From: SURF-32 sp964648365
Lineage (GTDB): Bacteria > Planctomycetota > Phycisphaerae > UBA1845
Length of the DNA stretch: 40,866 nucleotides
Direction of reading: 5' to 3'
Assembly: GCA_964648365.1 (NCBI GenBank)
Contig: CAZYLK010000035.1
Location: forward strand, 1-40,866
Positions within the stretch are counted from its first letter, which is position 1, and each line of letters opens with the position of its first letter. Made by a program: the position numbers and the translations under genes. Below, one piece after another: positions 30,940-39,690 of this stretch. Below the pieces are notes generated by a model. That model did no database searches. It had not been told where the DNA came from and saw nothing but the letters and a program-made list of their open reading frames with translations.

Positions 30940-32140
30940 ACACCCTCCGCGCAGAGGCGACCAGCAAAAGCCCCTCCTCCCTAAGCACCGGCGCCGTGCG
31001 GAAAGACTCGCCGGGAACATGGCAGAGTTCGCGCCGCTCGCCGGTCCGCCCGAACGCCACAACGGCGTCGCCCGCGGCCACCAGCAGTTGATCATCCGCC
31101 GTTACGGCCGCACCGCCGATCGCATCGCCGAATCGGCAGCACCAGCAGCATTCGTGATCGCCGTCCAACGCATAGACACGATCCCTCGCGACGAGGTAGA
31201 TCGAGTGCCCGTAGCCCACGATCGGCGGCATGCGCCATTCCGACGGCGGCAGCGGCAGCGGCACGTCCATTTCGCGCTTGCCGTCGGGCGTGATCAGCCA
31301 GAAGCGAGCGTCGCGGCCGACCTCTACGATCAGGTACATGCGGCCGGTCTCGTCGAGGCTCAGCCACAGCGGGACGAACTCGCCCTTCCACGCGGACGCA
31401 GCGTTGAGCGACCAGTCCCACGTGAGCAGGCGATTCTCGGTCGCGCCGACGATGGTGTCGCCGTGGAGCGCGATGGGCAGCCGCAACGTCCGCCGCATCA
31501 GGTCGGCCGTACAGACGGCCGGGGCGAACATCGCGGTCAGTGCGTCGCCGGCCGGGGCGTCGCCGCCGAGGCGGTGAACCTCGACCGTGGACCACTGCGG
31601 CGGCTCGTGCGCGTGCATATCCACGTCGCGTTCCGTGCTGACCACCAGCAGGTCGTCGCCGCGGCGGGCGATGTAGTTTCGCGTGTAGACGTGGCCGAAA
31701 TTGAGCGCGAGGGCCGCGTCCTTTTGCCCGTCGTTGAGCCGAATCACGCTCAAGCCGCCGCTGGTGTTGGCGATGTAAAAGCAACCGCGCTCGGCACACA
31801 GGCTGAGGTTGCACGGCAGCATCGGTCCGCGGGCCACGCGCCCGCCGGCCATGTCAAACAGCCCCCATCGCCCCTCCCCTTCCACAACGATCCGGTCGCC
31901 GGCAAAAAGCACGGCCGTGGCGAAGAACTCGTCGCCGAGATCCGCGTCCCACTGTGCGGACCATTCGCCGGTGGGGAGCGGCGTTGCAAGACGCGAGTTT
32001 AAGGCGTCCGTGACGAATCGCCGGGATGCGCGGGCCGTTCCCGGCGTCGCCAAGGGAAGTCCAACGGGGACGGCATTCGACAGCGGGCGGGCCGCCATCG
32101 TGCGTTCATCCTGCCAGAGAGATTGAAACGTATCGGCCAT
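30917..32140 (-). CDS. Propeller protein of the type VI island, cytoplasmic paralogue
   Basis: A 407-residue protein homologous along its length to the next gene's product but without a signal peptide: it begins MADTFQSLWQDERT. Blades show as GRWGLFDMAGGRVARG, CFYIANTSGGLSVIRLNDGQ, WLSLDETGRMYLI, FWLITPDGK and DDQLLVAAGDAVVAFGRTG. A CCWCC cluster lies near residue 335. No catalytic residues are recognisable. It follows the giant protein gene by 37 bases and overlaps the lipoprotein paralogue by 23, so all three are likely co-expressed. The start at 32140 has only a weak ribosome site. Confidence 0.8.
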   Translation of the reverse strand: MADTFQSLWQDERTMAARPLSNAVPVGLPLATPGTARASRRFVTDALNSRLATPLPTGEWSAQWDADLGDEFFATAVLFAGDRIVVEGEGRWGLFDMAGGRVARGPMLPCNLSLCAERGCFYIANTSGGLSVIRLNDGQKDAALALNFGHVYTRNYIARRGDDLLVVSTERDVDMHAHEPPQWSTVEVHRLGGDAPAGDALTAMFAPAVCTADLMRRTLRLPIALHGDTIVGATENRLLTWDWSLNAASAWKGEFVPLWLSLDETGRMYLIVEVGRDARFWLITPDGKREMDVPLPLPPSEWRMPPIVGYGHSIYLVARDRVYALDGDHECCWCCRFGDAIGGAAVTADDQLLVAAGDAVVAFGRTGERRELCHVPGESFRTAPVLREEGLLLVASARRVYAFSCPA

Positions 32141-32177
32141 GACGAGCCTGATCGAGTTCGCGTCGAAACGGACGCAC

Positions 32178-35100
32178 CTACGAAATCACCGGATCGGGCG
32201 CGGCCCCGTCCATACAGGTCTTGACGATTTCCTTGTACGACGCGGGCACTTCGTAGGATCCGGCGCTCGGCGCGGGACTGACGTTCATCCCGAGCGCCTT
32301 GACGAAGCCGCGGACGAACTCCAGTGCGAGATTCTCGATCTTCGCAGCAGAATCATTGATGATGTATCCATCCATTTGATTGATCGGGACCGCCGGGGCT
32401 TCGAACCAGTGAACGGCGTCGGCGGCGTCCTGACTGACGGTCAGGAGGAAGTGGGCGGGAGACGGCTGAGCACCGACGCCGAACCGGGGCGAGAAGTACA
32501 GCAGGCACCGGCTCAGCGCCGGCGGCGCGTTGGCGCCCGTTTCGACACTGAACGCCGCGGTTCGTTTGAAGTTCAACGCACCGTCAATGAGTGAGAACAT
32601 CCGCGCGAAGAGCGCCTTTCGCTTCGCTTCATTGATGTTGTAGTGGAAGACAAACTGCATTCTCAGCATGACGACGAGGATCCCGTCGTAGTCGCCGCCC
32701 CCCAGGTGACCGGGCAACACGTCCGTCGCGAACTTGTCCTTGCCGAGGTGATACAGGAACGTATCCGCCGCCTTGGCCCGCCCGCCGAGCGTCGCTTCGA
32801 TCTTCGCCCGCATCGGCCAGGACACCCAATGCCGGCCCTTGCGGTCGTGCTGGTAGTGCGGCTGTTCGTAGGTCTCCGCGCCGTGCTTGACCTCGTAATC
32901 CACCTTCAAACCGGGCAGCAGGCGCATCCATTCCGGCACCTGCCAGAAATACCGCGCCCGGATGAAGTGGTTGAAGTTCATCATGGAGCGGTCTTCGATC
33001 TCAAACGGCGAACCGGGCACGTGGTTGGAGCCGAAGCCGCGCTGGCCGAGCGTGTAGGGACAGTATTCGTCCGGGTGCCCGCCCGTGTGTCCGGTCTCGT
33101 GGGCACCGGCGAAGTAGCGATTGCTGGCCTCGCCGTTGGTGTCCCGCCCGGCGGCAGCGCGAAGCGTGCCCGTGCCCTGCCCGGCGTTCATCGCCGACGT
33201 CTTGTCTTCTGCCACCAGGTTGATCAGGAAATGCGCGCGGGCCGTCTCCAGGTGCTGCACCACCGTCACGACCTGGACCTTCAGCGCAGGAGGGCTCGCC
33301 TTCGGTTCGACCCAGGCGCGGTCGCCGTTGACGCCGTCCTCGCCCGTCCAGCGGAGGGCGCAGGCGTCGACGAACTTCGTGATCCACTCGGACCGCGCTA
33401 CCTTGCGCGACGTGGCGTCTCCGCCCAGCGTGGCATCGTCCATCGTGCTCGGCTGGGCGGCGAAGTCGAAGTCGAACCGGTGGAACCGCAGCGCCACGGC
33501 CCGCTCGTCAGTACCCTCAAAATCACAGCATCGAAGCAACGCAAGCTCATACCGGGCGTTCTGATAGAGGTCGCCATCGCCGTCGGCGATGGGGTTGTTC
33601 CACTCGTCGTAGGTTCCGGCGGCGCGGGCGTGCGAACGGGCGAAGTATTCCTGCTGATAGAACGGATGCACGGCGAAGTAAGGACGCATGGGGTCGGGCA
33701 GCGGCTTGTCCGGCCGTGCGCCGTGAACCGTCCCGGCGGCGACACCCACGCCGCCGTCGACCGACGTGACGGCATCCACCCAGTTCACCGCGGCACGGGC
33801 GCCGATGACGAACTTGGCATCGTCGGGCGGCTTAAGGCCCTGGCCGGCGCGCTGATCGAAGACGTCGAACAGGTTCCCCTGGAAGGCGACCAGCCGCGTC
33901 CAGTGCGGGTAGTCCACGACGTAGTTGAACTTCTCGCCCTTGAGCGTGATGTCGCTGTAGGGATAACCGCTGGCGACGTCTTCGGCCGCGTGGGCGTTGG
34001 TCTTGCCCTGAGTCTCGGCCGTGGTCACGCGGCCGGTGGCGGCGGGATCGGTGTTCCAACCCGCCTCGGCGGTGTTGCCGGCCTGTGTGATGGCGAGTTG
34101 CTGAGTGGCGTCGGGCTTCCAGGCGGCGACCGCGTCTTCGCCCGCCTTGGTGACGGCCTTCTGCTCCTCCGCGCTGGCCGTCCATGCCGTGTAGGCCTGC
34201 GTTCCCGCCTGGCTGATCTCGGTGGGGTTCTTGTGCGCTGACCGCGCCTCCTGCTCGGCCTTCTGCTTCGCCGCGTTCTTGAACTCCTGCTTCTTGGCGT
34301 CCTCGGCGTTGGTGCGGACGGGCGTCGTGTACTCATCGCGCTTCGCCTTCTCGGCCTTGTCGCGCGCGTCTTTTTTCTCCTTGGCCTCCGCTTCGGCCTT
34401 GGCCTTGTCGCCGGCGGCCTGGACGGCGCCCTTGCGATCCGGACCGGGTTTGTAGACGCCGATCTTAGAGTACTTCGCGCCGGCGCGGCCGCCGGCGCCG
34501 CCGGTGGCTTCCGCAAACGTGTGATAGAACAGCAGCGCCCGATCGCTGTCGGCCGCGTCCACCGGCGTCAGCTTGAGCTTCTTTTCAGCGCCCTCGACTT
34601 TCGCCCTGACGAACACCATGTCATCCAGCGAGAAGATCAACGGCTTGTCCAGCGCCGTCTTCTTGTCGGTCATCTTCTCCCAGACTTCCGCCTCGGCGTC
34701 GTCGGCGTCGCCCCAGCGGCACCAGTAGTGCTGCGATTTCCACTCCCGCGGCAGGTCGTAGAGCTTGAGCCGGTCGGGTCCGGGCTTGAGCTTTTCGGTG
34801 TCGTCGGCGGCCTTCTGGCCGACTTTGTCGATTTCGGCGGTCGGCGGCGCCGCGTCGAACGCGAGTTCCGCCTTGTCGCCCTCGTCGATCACACGTTTGG
34901 GGCGGTCGGTGTCCTTGATGGCGTTGTCATACGCGCGCTGGCCGGATTCGTTCGTGCGAACTCGGACTTCGAGGCTGTTCTCATCCTTGCCCAGCTTCAC
35001 CGCGGCGGTCTTCGCCTGCTCTCGAGCCTTGTCGCGGGCCTCCTCGCGAATCTTGACGCGTTCCTTCGCCTCGGCGTCTTCGCGGGCCTTTTTCTTCAGT

Positions 35101-36188
35101 CGTGCGGTTTCAGCCTTCTTGGCTTCGGTCTTGGCCTCGTCGGCGGTGCGCACGCCGTCGGCGGCCGGGTGCATCCGGTAGTACTTTCGCTTGTCACCTG
35201 CTTCCGCCTGGATAACGACGTTCGCCTTGGTGCTGAACGCGAGGATGGACTCCTTGTCGGGCTTCTTGACCTCCGTGCCGTCCGGCTTGGCCCGGATGAT
35301 CCAGGGGACGCACTGCACGCGTTTCTTGACGTCGTCGCCGGGATCGAGGAACCACAGGCAGCGGGTATCCGGCTTGTGCTTCTCTGACTTTTGCTGCTTG
35401 TCGCTTTTGGGCTGGGTCGCCCGGTCGCGGTAGCCCTCGATCAGCAGCTTGGGCACGCTGATGGGCTTGTGGCTGTGGTCGCTGTGGCCGTAGTAGCGGT
35501 CGAAATACTCGAACTTGACGTATTGCCAGCAGGGGTCCAGCACCAGTTCGACGGGCGCCTCGACGCTGCCGATCGAGTTGACCCTGCTGGTGAACTCGAA
35601 CTTATGCTTGTCGGCCTCCCACCGCGGCGCCTGTTTGCCCGCGTTCCATGTCGAGTTGATCGGCGCCCAGAAGGGGTCGGTCGCGGCGGGCGGCTTGTCC
35701 TTCGCCTTGGAAAAGGCCCGCCCGCGCGGCACCTTGAAGACGAAGAAGCCGCGGTTGGTCAGGTCGTTGAGGCGCTTGGTGTCCTTGCCCAGAACCCACT
35801 GCTCTTTGGCTTCGCCTTGCTTGAGCCTGGCGTCTTTGGAGGCACTGGCCACGAAGGCCGCTTGGGGAAGTCCGAACTCGAGCCGCACTTCATGCTTGAG
35901 GCGCACCACGTCGACTTTGACAAAGCCGTCCTTGTCCAGCTTGACGTCCTGAATCGGCTTGTCGTTGGGCACCTGGTCCGACGGCGGCTGAATGACGCGC
36001 ACCGGGAACCCCTCGGGGAACGGATGCGGCGTGTCCTTCTTGGCCGGGTCCGGATCGAGCCAGAAGAGCTTCAGATGCAGCGGGATCTTCTTCGGGATGT
36101 TCGCCGTGTTGTTGTTCTTGTTGCTGCGCGTCTGGCGGGCGAACTTCTTGCGCGGCGAGGCGTAGGATGGCTTGGGTTTGGCGCTCAC
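32178..36188 (-). CDS. Giant metzincin-like protein, candidate type VI effector
   Basis: A 1336-residue protein with no signal peptide. It starts with a basic Asn/Lys-rich segment, then a beta-rich region to about 330. Two highly charged helical stretches (about 345-440 and 600-700, rich in Lys, Ala, Glu) bracket another beta-rich block. The C-terminal half holds a zinc-protease signature, HETGHTGGHPD (His1030-Asp1040), fitting HExxHxxGxxD, and 30 residues on a Met-turn-like RSMMN (about 1068-1071), so a metzincin fold is likely. It sits between the LysM tip protein and the propeller pair, and DUF4123 is in the same run. The start is a GTG at 36188 overlapping the upstream stop by four bases. 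Function as a protease effector is inference. Confidence 0.8.
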   Translation of the reverse strand: MSAKPKPSYASPRKKFARQTRSNKNNNTANIPKKIPLHLKLFWLDPDPAKKDTPHPFPEGFPVRVIQPPSDQVPNDKPIQDVKLDKDGFVKVDVVRLKHEVRLEFGLPQAAFVASASKDARLKQGEAKEQWVLGKDTKRLNDLTNRGFFVFKVPRGRAFSKAKDKPPAATDPFWAPINSTWNAGKQAPRWEADKHKFEFTSRVNSIGSVEAPVELVLDPCWQYVKFEYFDRYYGHSDHSHKPISVPKLLIEGYRDRATQPKSDKQQKSEKHKPDTRCLWFLDPGDDVKKRVQCVPWIIRAKPDGTEVKKPDKESILAFSTKANVVIQAEAGDKRKYYRMHPAADGVRTADEAKTEAKKAETARLKKKAREDAEAKERVKIREEARDKAREQAKTAAVKLGKDENSLEVRVRTNESGQRAYDNAIKDTDRPKRVIDEGDKAELAFDAAPPTAEIDKVGQKAADDTEKLKPGPDRLKLYDLPREWKSQHYWCRWGDADDAEAEVWEKMTDKKTALDKPLIFSLDDMVFVRAKVEGAEKKLKLTPVDAADSDRALLFYHTFAEATGGAGGRAGAKYSKIGVYKPGPDRKGAVQAAGDKAKAEAEAKEKKDARDKAEKAKRDEYTTPVRTNAEDAKKQEFKNAAKQKAEQEARSAHKNPTEISQAGTQAYTAWTASAEEQKAVTKAGEDAVAAWKPDATQQLAITQAGNTAEAGWNTDPAATGRVTTAETQGKTNAHAAEDVASGYPYSDITLKGEKFNYVVDYPHWTRLVAFQGNLFDVFDQRAGQGLKPPDDAKFVIGARAAVNWVDAVTSVDGGVGVAAGTVHGARPDKPLPDPMRPYFAVHPFYQQEYFARSHARAAGTYDEWNNPIADGDGDLYQNARYELALLRCCDFEGTDERAVALRFHRFDFDFAAQPSTMDDATLGGDATSRKVARSEWITKFVDACALRWTGEDGVNGDRAWVEPKASPPALKVQVVTVVQHLETARAHFLINLVAEDKTSAMNAGQGTGTLRAAAGRDTNGEASNRYFAGAHETGHTGGHPDEYCPYTLGQRGFGSNHVPGSPFEIEDRSMMNFNHFIRARYFWQVPEWMRLLPGLKVDYEVKHGAETYEQPHYQHDRKGRHWVSWPMRAKIEATLGGRAKAADTFLYHLGKDKFATDVLPGHLGGGDYDGILVVMLRMQFVFHYNINEAKRKALFARMFSLIDGALNFKRTAAFSVETGANAPPALSRCLLYFSPRFGVGAQPSPAHFLLTVSQDAADAVHWFEAPAVPINQMDGYIINDSAAKIENLALEFVRGFVKALGMNVSPAPSAGSYEVPASYKEIVKTCMDGAAPDPVIS

Positions 36189-36904
36189 GCGTCACCTCCA
36201 GGCGTGTCGCCGGTGCGCGCTGAAGCGTCGCCCTCCTCGTCCTCTTCCTCCTCCGGGAACTCGTTGATGCTGTCGTGAATCTCCAGCAGCTTCGCCTGGG
36301 TCGGCTCGTCCGGCACGCCGGTCGGATCCAGGCTGAAACGCTCCTGGAACGAGAGCAGTGCGATCTGAGTCTGCCGGTTGAACTCACCTGTTTCGTCGCC
36401 GCTGAAAAAGCCAAGATTGTTGAGCCGCGCCTGCACGCCCGCCAGGTCCGTCACCGGCGGAAGCTGACCCAGGTCGAACTCGATTTCCTGCTCGTCCTCG
36501 CCTTCGCCGATCATGGCCACGCCGCGCATCGCCCGCGGCGGGATGGACACCTCAAGAAAGCCGGAAGCGTCGGTCCGGCCCGGCGGTAGCGCAATGTCGT
36601 CAACGACCACGCGGAAGGGCTGATCGGCCAGCGGTTCGTCGCCGTCGAAGACCTGCAATCGGAACTTCGCCGGGATGCCGCGCTTGCGGAAGCGATGTCG
36701 ATCGCCGGTCGGGCAGGACTCTTCCTTAAGCGTCTTGTCGGGGATCACGACTACGTCGCCGGGCGAGAGCACATTCGGATCGTCGCGATGCTCCCTCAGC
36801 TCGGCATTGGCGGCGTCGTCCCAGACGGTATCCGGGAAGAACCCGTACTGGTACGAGATGCTCGAGATGCAGTCGCCGGGTTTGACCACGTGATTGATCG
36901 GCAT
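36185..36904 (-). CDS. LysM and peptidoglycan-binding protein of the type VI island
   Basis: A 239-residue protein. An N-terminal LysM domain (HVVKPGDCISSISYQYGF to PGDVVVIPD, about residues 5-57) is followed by a beta-sandwich resembling the regulatory-like domain that ends VgrG (FRLQVFDGDEPLADQPFRV, about 78-140). Next comes a PG_binding_1 helical domain (GVQARLNNLGFFSG ... LLSFQERFSLDPTG, about 158-212) and an acidic tail. There is no signal peptide, which fits delivery by or assembly on the secretion tip rather than Sec export. It overlaps the vgrG stop by one base and the giant protein start by four, so it is tightly coupled to both. Confidence 0.88.
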   Translation of the reverse strand: MPINHVVKPGDCISSISYQYGFFPDTVWDDAANAELREHRDDPNVLSPGDVVVIPDKTLKEESCPTGDRHRFRKRGIPAKFRLQVFDGDEPLADQPFRVVVDDIALPPGRTDASGFLEVSIPPRAMRGVAMIGEGEDEQEIEFDLGQLPPVTDLAGVQARLNNLGFFSGDETGEFNRQTQIALLSFQERFSLDPTGVPDEPTQAKLLEIHDSINEFPEEEEDEEGDASARTGDTPGGDA

Positions 36905-39687
36905 CAGACGACCTTCTCCCAGGCTTCCTTGTCGAGATCCGGGAAGGTCACCGTGCAGGCGCCTTCCTCGACGATGTCATCGATGCGGGCCATGCCGCGT
37001 GCGTCGGTGGCGCCTTCCATTTCCGTGCCGTCCGGAAGCGTGATCCTGTAACGCTCGTTGGGGACGGGATTGTCTTCCTCATCCACGAGGACGACTTCGA
37101 TCCACGTCGTCGCGGCGGGTGCGACGTACTCATCCTCTTCCGCTTCCTCTTCCGGCTCCGGCGGAGGCGGTTGGGCGGGCGGCTCGGCGCACTTCTTGCA
37201 GAACGGCGCGCCGGTCTGGGCGGCGATCTGCAGCGCCTCGGCCTGCGGCGACGGCGGCGTGTAGGTCGTGGACTTACCGGCCTCGGCTTCGTCGGCCTCG
37301 ACCGCCTCGTCCGGCGGGTCCGGCTCGGCGGGAGGCGCGGGGGCAACCGGGCTGCAACCCGAACCCGCGCCGGCCGCGCCGCCGCTGTTGATCATGACCA
37401 TCGGCGTGCCGGAAATGGCCACGCCGCTGGGGCCCAGGGCGATGAAGTTGCTGCCGGCCTTGATGGTCAGGTTCATGCCGGCCTCGATGACGACGTTCAT
37501 CCCGCCCTTGATGTGGACGTTCATCCCGCCTTCCATCGCGATGTTCTGGCCGGCCTTCTCGTGAATCTCCTGGCCGGCGTCCATCGAGTATTTCTGCGCC
37601 GCTTTGGCGTTGATGTTGCCGCCGGACTCCAGGTTTTCGTCGCCGCCGATCTTGGCGCTGCGGTCGCCGCCGACGGTGAGGTTGTGGCCGCCGTCCACCT
37701 TGGACGAGTGATCGCCTGCGACGGTGTAGTTCGCGTTGCCTTCGACCTTTTCCTTGACGTCGGTCTTGACCAGAAGATGCTTGTTCTTGTCTACCTGCTC
37801 CTTGAGGTCGTTGACGACGATCAGGTGACGGTCATTGCCGACCCAATGCTTGACGTCGTTGAGGACGCGCGTTTCCAGATCCTTCTGAGCATGAATGAAG
37901 ATCTGCTCGCTGTCCTTCTTGTCCTCGAAGCGAAGCTCGTTGAACCCGCCCCCCCCCGTCGAGCTGTCCGTCTTGATGGTGCTCTTGGTCTTTTCGCCCG
38001 GCAGGGCGTAGGGCGGCATCTGGTCGGCGTTGTAGACGCTGCCGGTGATGATCGGCTTGTCCGGGTCGCCTTCCAGGAAATCGACGATGACCTCGTGCCC
38101 GACGCGGGGCAGGAAGAACATGCCGTACTGCCCGCCGGCCAGTCCCTGCGACACGCGGATGAAGCAGGAGGCGTTTTCCTTGAACTTGCCCTCCGCGTCC
38201 CAGTTGAACTGCACCTTCACCCGGCCGTACTTGTCGGTGTAAATCTCCTCGCCGCTGGGGCCGACCACCCGTGCGGTCTGCGAGCCGCGCATGATCGGCC
38301 AGCGCGTCACCCGGGGGGGGCGAAAGGTCACCGTGGCGGGCACGCACTCGAAGCGGCATTCGTAGACCGGCATCTCCCGGTCCATCACGCTCGAGCCGGT
38401 CACGTCCTCCAGCAGGTTGGGGATGGTCAACGCGCCGGACGGGCTGGCGCCCAGCGCCGACGCCACACCCGCCAGATCGGTGGAGACCTGCCCGGCGTGG
38501 TAGAGCCAGTGCGTCAACTCGCGCCGCGCGGTCATGTCTCCCGAGAGCAGGCGGGCAGCGATCGCCTGCAGCGCTTCCGCCAGGTGGATCAGCGTCTCGT
38601 TGCCGTCACGACGGGCGCTTTGCATGGCGCGGTCGATGGCGCGGTCGCTGTGAATGGCGCGGCCGTTGGCCGGGCCGGCGCCGTGGGCCGCCGTCTGCTT
38701 GCCGTGATGCGTAACCTGCGTCACCAGATAGGATTGGTTCAGATCCGCCACGGGATGCTCGGCCAGGTCGAACTGCCGAGCAGGCGCCATGCGGTAGCTG
38801 TTGGACTGACCCACGCCGGTGACGCGGCCGGCTTCGAACTCCTGCGCCCGCACGGTGGCGCGGTTCGCTCCGTCACCCTGGGCGATGTAATTGCCCGGGT
38901 AATCGCGCAGCGTCAGCGCGTCGTCACGGCCGCTGCTGCCTTCCGCGTTCAGGTCGAGCGTCGGGCTTTCGAAGTTGTAGTCGGTCAGCTTGACCTTGCC
39001 CGGCCGCACCGACTGCGACAGGCGAAAGCGCCGCACGTGTTCCGCATCGTCGATGAAGCCGGTCGGCGGGCGGTAGACGATTTGCGTGGAGTCGCCCGCG
39101 ATGGGCTGATAGTGGTCCGGCGCATCACAGGCGACGAAGGTGTGGGCGGCTTCCGTCTGCTGGAAATACCACCAGATGCCCTCGTCCTCCATGAGCCGGC
39201 AGATGAAGTTGTAGTCCGTCTCGCGATACTGCACGCAGTAAGGGCGGGCCTTGTACTTCGTCTTGAGCGTCAGCGAGAAGCGGTCTTCCGGGATGCCGGC
39301 GTCGGTCAGAATGGCGCTGATGATGTCCGGCGTGGTCTTGTCCTGAAAAATGCGGCTGTTGTAGCGGTGGGTCAGCAGCCACACTTCGGGCGACAACTCG
39401 GCGCGGTAAAAGGTGCGGCTGTCGGCCTCCCCGGCAAACTCGAAGCGACTGACCACGCCGTGAAACCAGCGGTCGCCGGCCGGGGTCGAGATGCTTAACG
39501 ACGCGGGCTTGCCGACGATCGACTGGAACGAAACGGACTCCAGGTCGGTCGCCAGTTCGATCTCGAATCGGTAAAGCTGGCAGAGGCCCTCGGTGCCGCG
39601 GTAGCGCACGACGGCGAAGTCGTCAAGCTGGCCCCCCTCCACCTGGAAGGCCAATTGCGCTGCACTGGCGTCACGAACGAGGGCCAA
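36904..39687 (-). CDS. vgrG: Type VI secretion tip protein VgrG
   Basis: A 927-residue TssI/VgrG spike. The gp27-like base is at about 15-330 (YRFEIELATDLE, YCVQYRETDYNFICRLMEDEGI). The gp5-like OB fold is at about 465-550 (RVVGPSGEEIYTDKYGRVKVQF, here trimmed to GEEIYTDKYGRVKVQ). A beta-helix with repeated DVKxKVEGN/GGDxSxKIGG units follows at about 590-760, then a Pro/Glu linker and a regulatory-like domain (WIEVVLVDEEDNPVPNERY). Between the base and the OB fold, residues about 334-438 are an extra helical segment. The start is a TTG at 39687, three bases after the clpV stop, with GGGAG upstream. It would puncture a target membrane and carry the cargo. Confidence 0.95.
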   Translation of the reverse strand: MALVRDASAAQLAFQVEGGQLDDFAVVRYRGTEGLCQLYRFEIELATDLESVSFQSIVGKPASLSISTPAGDRWFHGVVSRFEFAGEADSRTFYRAELSPEVWLLTHRYNSRIFQDKTTPDIISAILTDAGIPEDRFSLTLKTKYKARPYCVQYRETDYNFICRLMEDEGIWWYFQQTEAAHTFVACDAPDHYQPIAGDSTQIVYRPPTGFIDDAEHVRRFRLSQSVRPGKVKLTDYNFESPTLDLNAEGSSGRDDALTLRDYPGNYIAQGDGANRATVRAQEFEAGRVTGVGQSNSYRMAPARQFDLAEHPVADLNQSYLVTQVTHHGKQTAAHGAGPANGRAIHSDRAIDRAMQSARRDGNETLIHLAEALQAIAARLLSGDMTARRELTHWLYHAGQVSTDLAGVASALGASPSGALTIPNLLEDVTGSSVMDREMPVYECRFECVPATVTFRPPRVTRWPIMRGSQTARVVGPSGEEIYTDKYGRVKVQFNWDAEGKFKENASCFIRVSQGLAGGQYGMFFLPRVGHEVIVDFLEGDPDKPIITGSVYNADQMPPYALPGEKTKSTIKTDSSTGGGGFNELRFEDKKDSEQIFIHAQKDLETRVLNDVKHWVGNDRHLIVVNDLKEQVDKNKHLLVKTDVKEKVEGNANYTVAGDHSSKVDGGHNLTVGGDRSAKIGGDENLESGGNINAKAAQKYSMDAGQEIHEKAGQNIAMEGGMNVHIKGGMNVVIEAGMNLTIKAGSNFIALGPSGVAISGTPMVMINSGGAAGAGSGCSPVAPAPPAEPDPPDEAVEADEAEAGKSTTYTPPSPQAEALQIAAQTGAPFCKKCAEPPAQPPPPEPEEEAEEDEYVAPAATTWIEVVLVDEEDNPVPNERYRITLPDGTEMEGATDARGMARIDDIVEEGACTVTFPDLDKEAWEKVV

Positions 39688-39690
39688 GCG

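Noticed and set aside
32643..34241. 532-codon plus-strand frame
   Set aside because: Antisense to the giant zincin gene and without a ribosome site.
37171..39498. 775-codon plus-strand frame
   Set aside because: Antisense to vgrG; long only because of GC-rich third positions.
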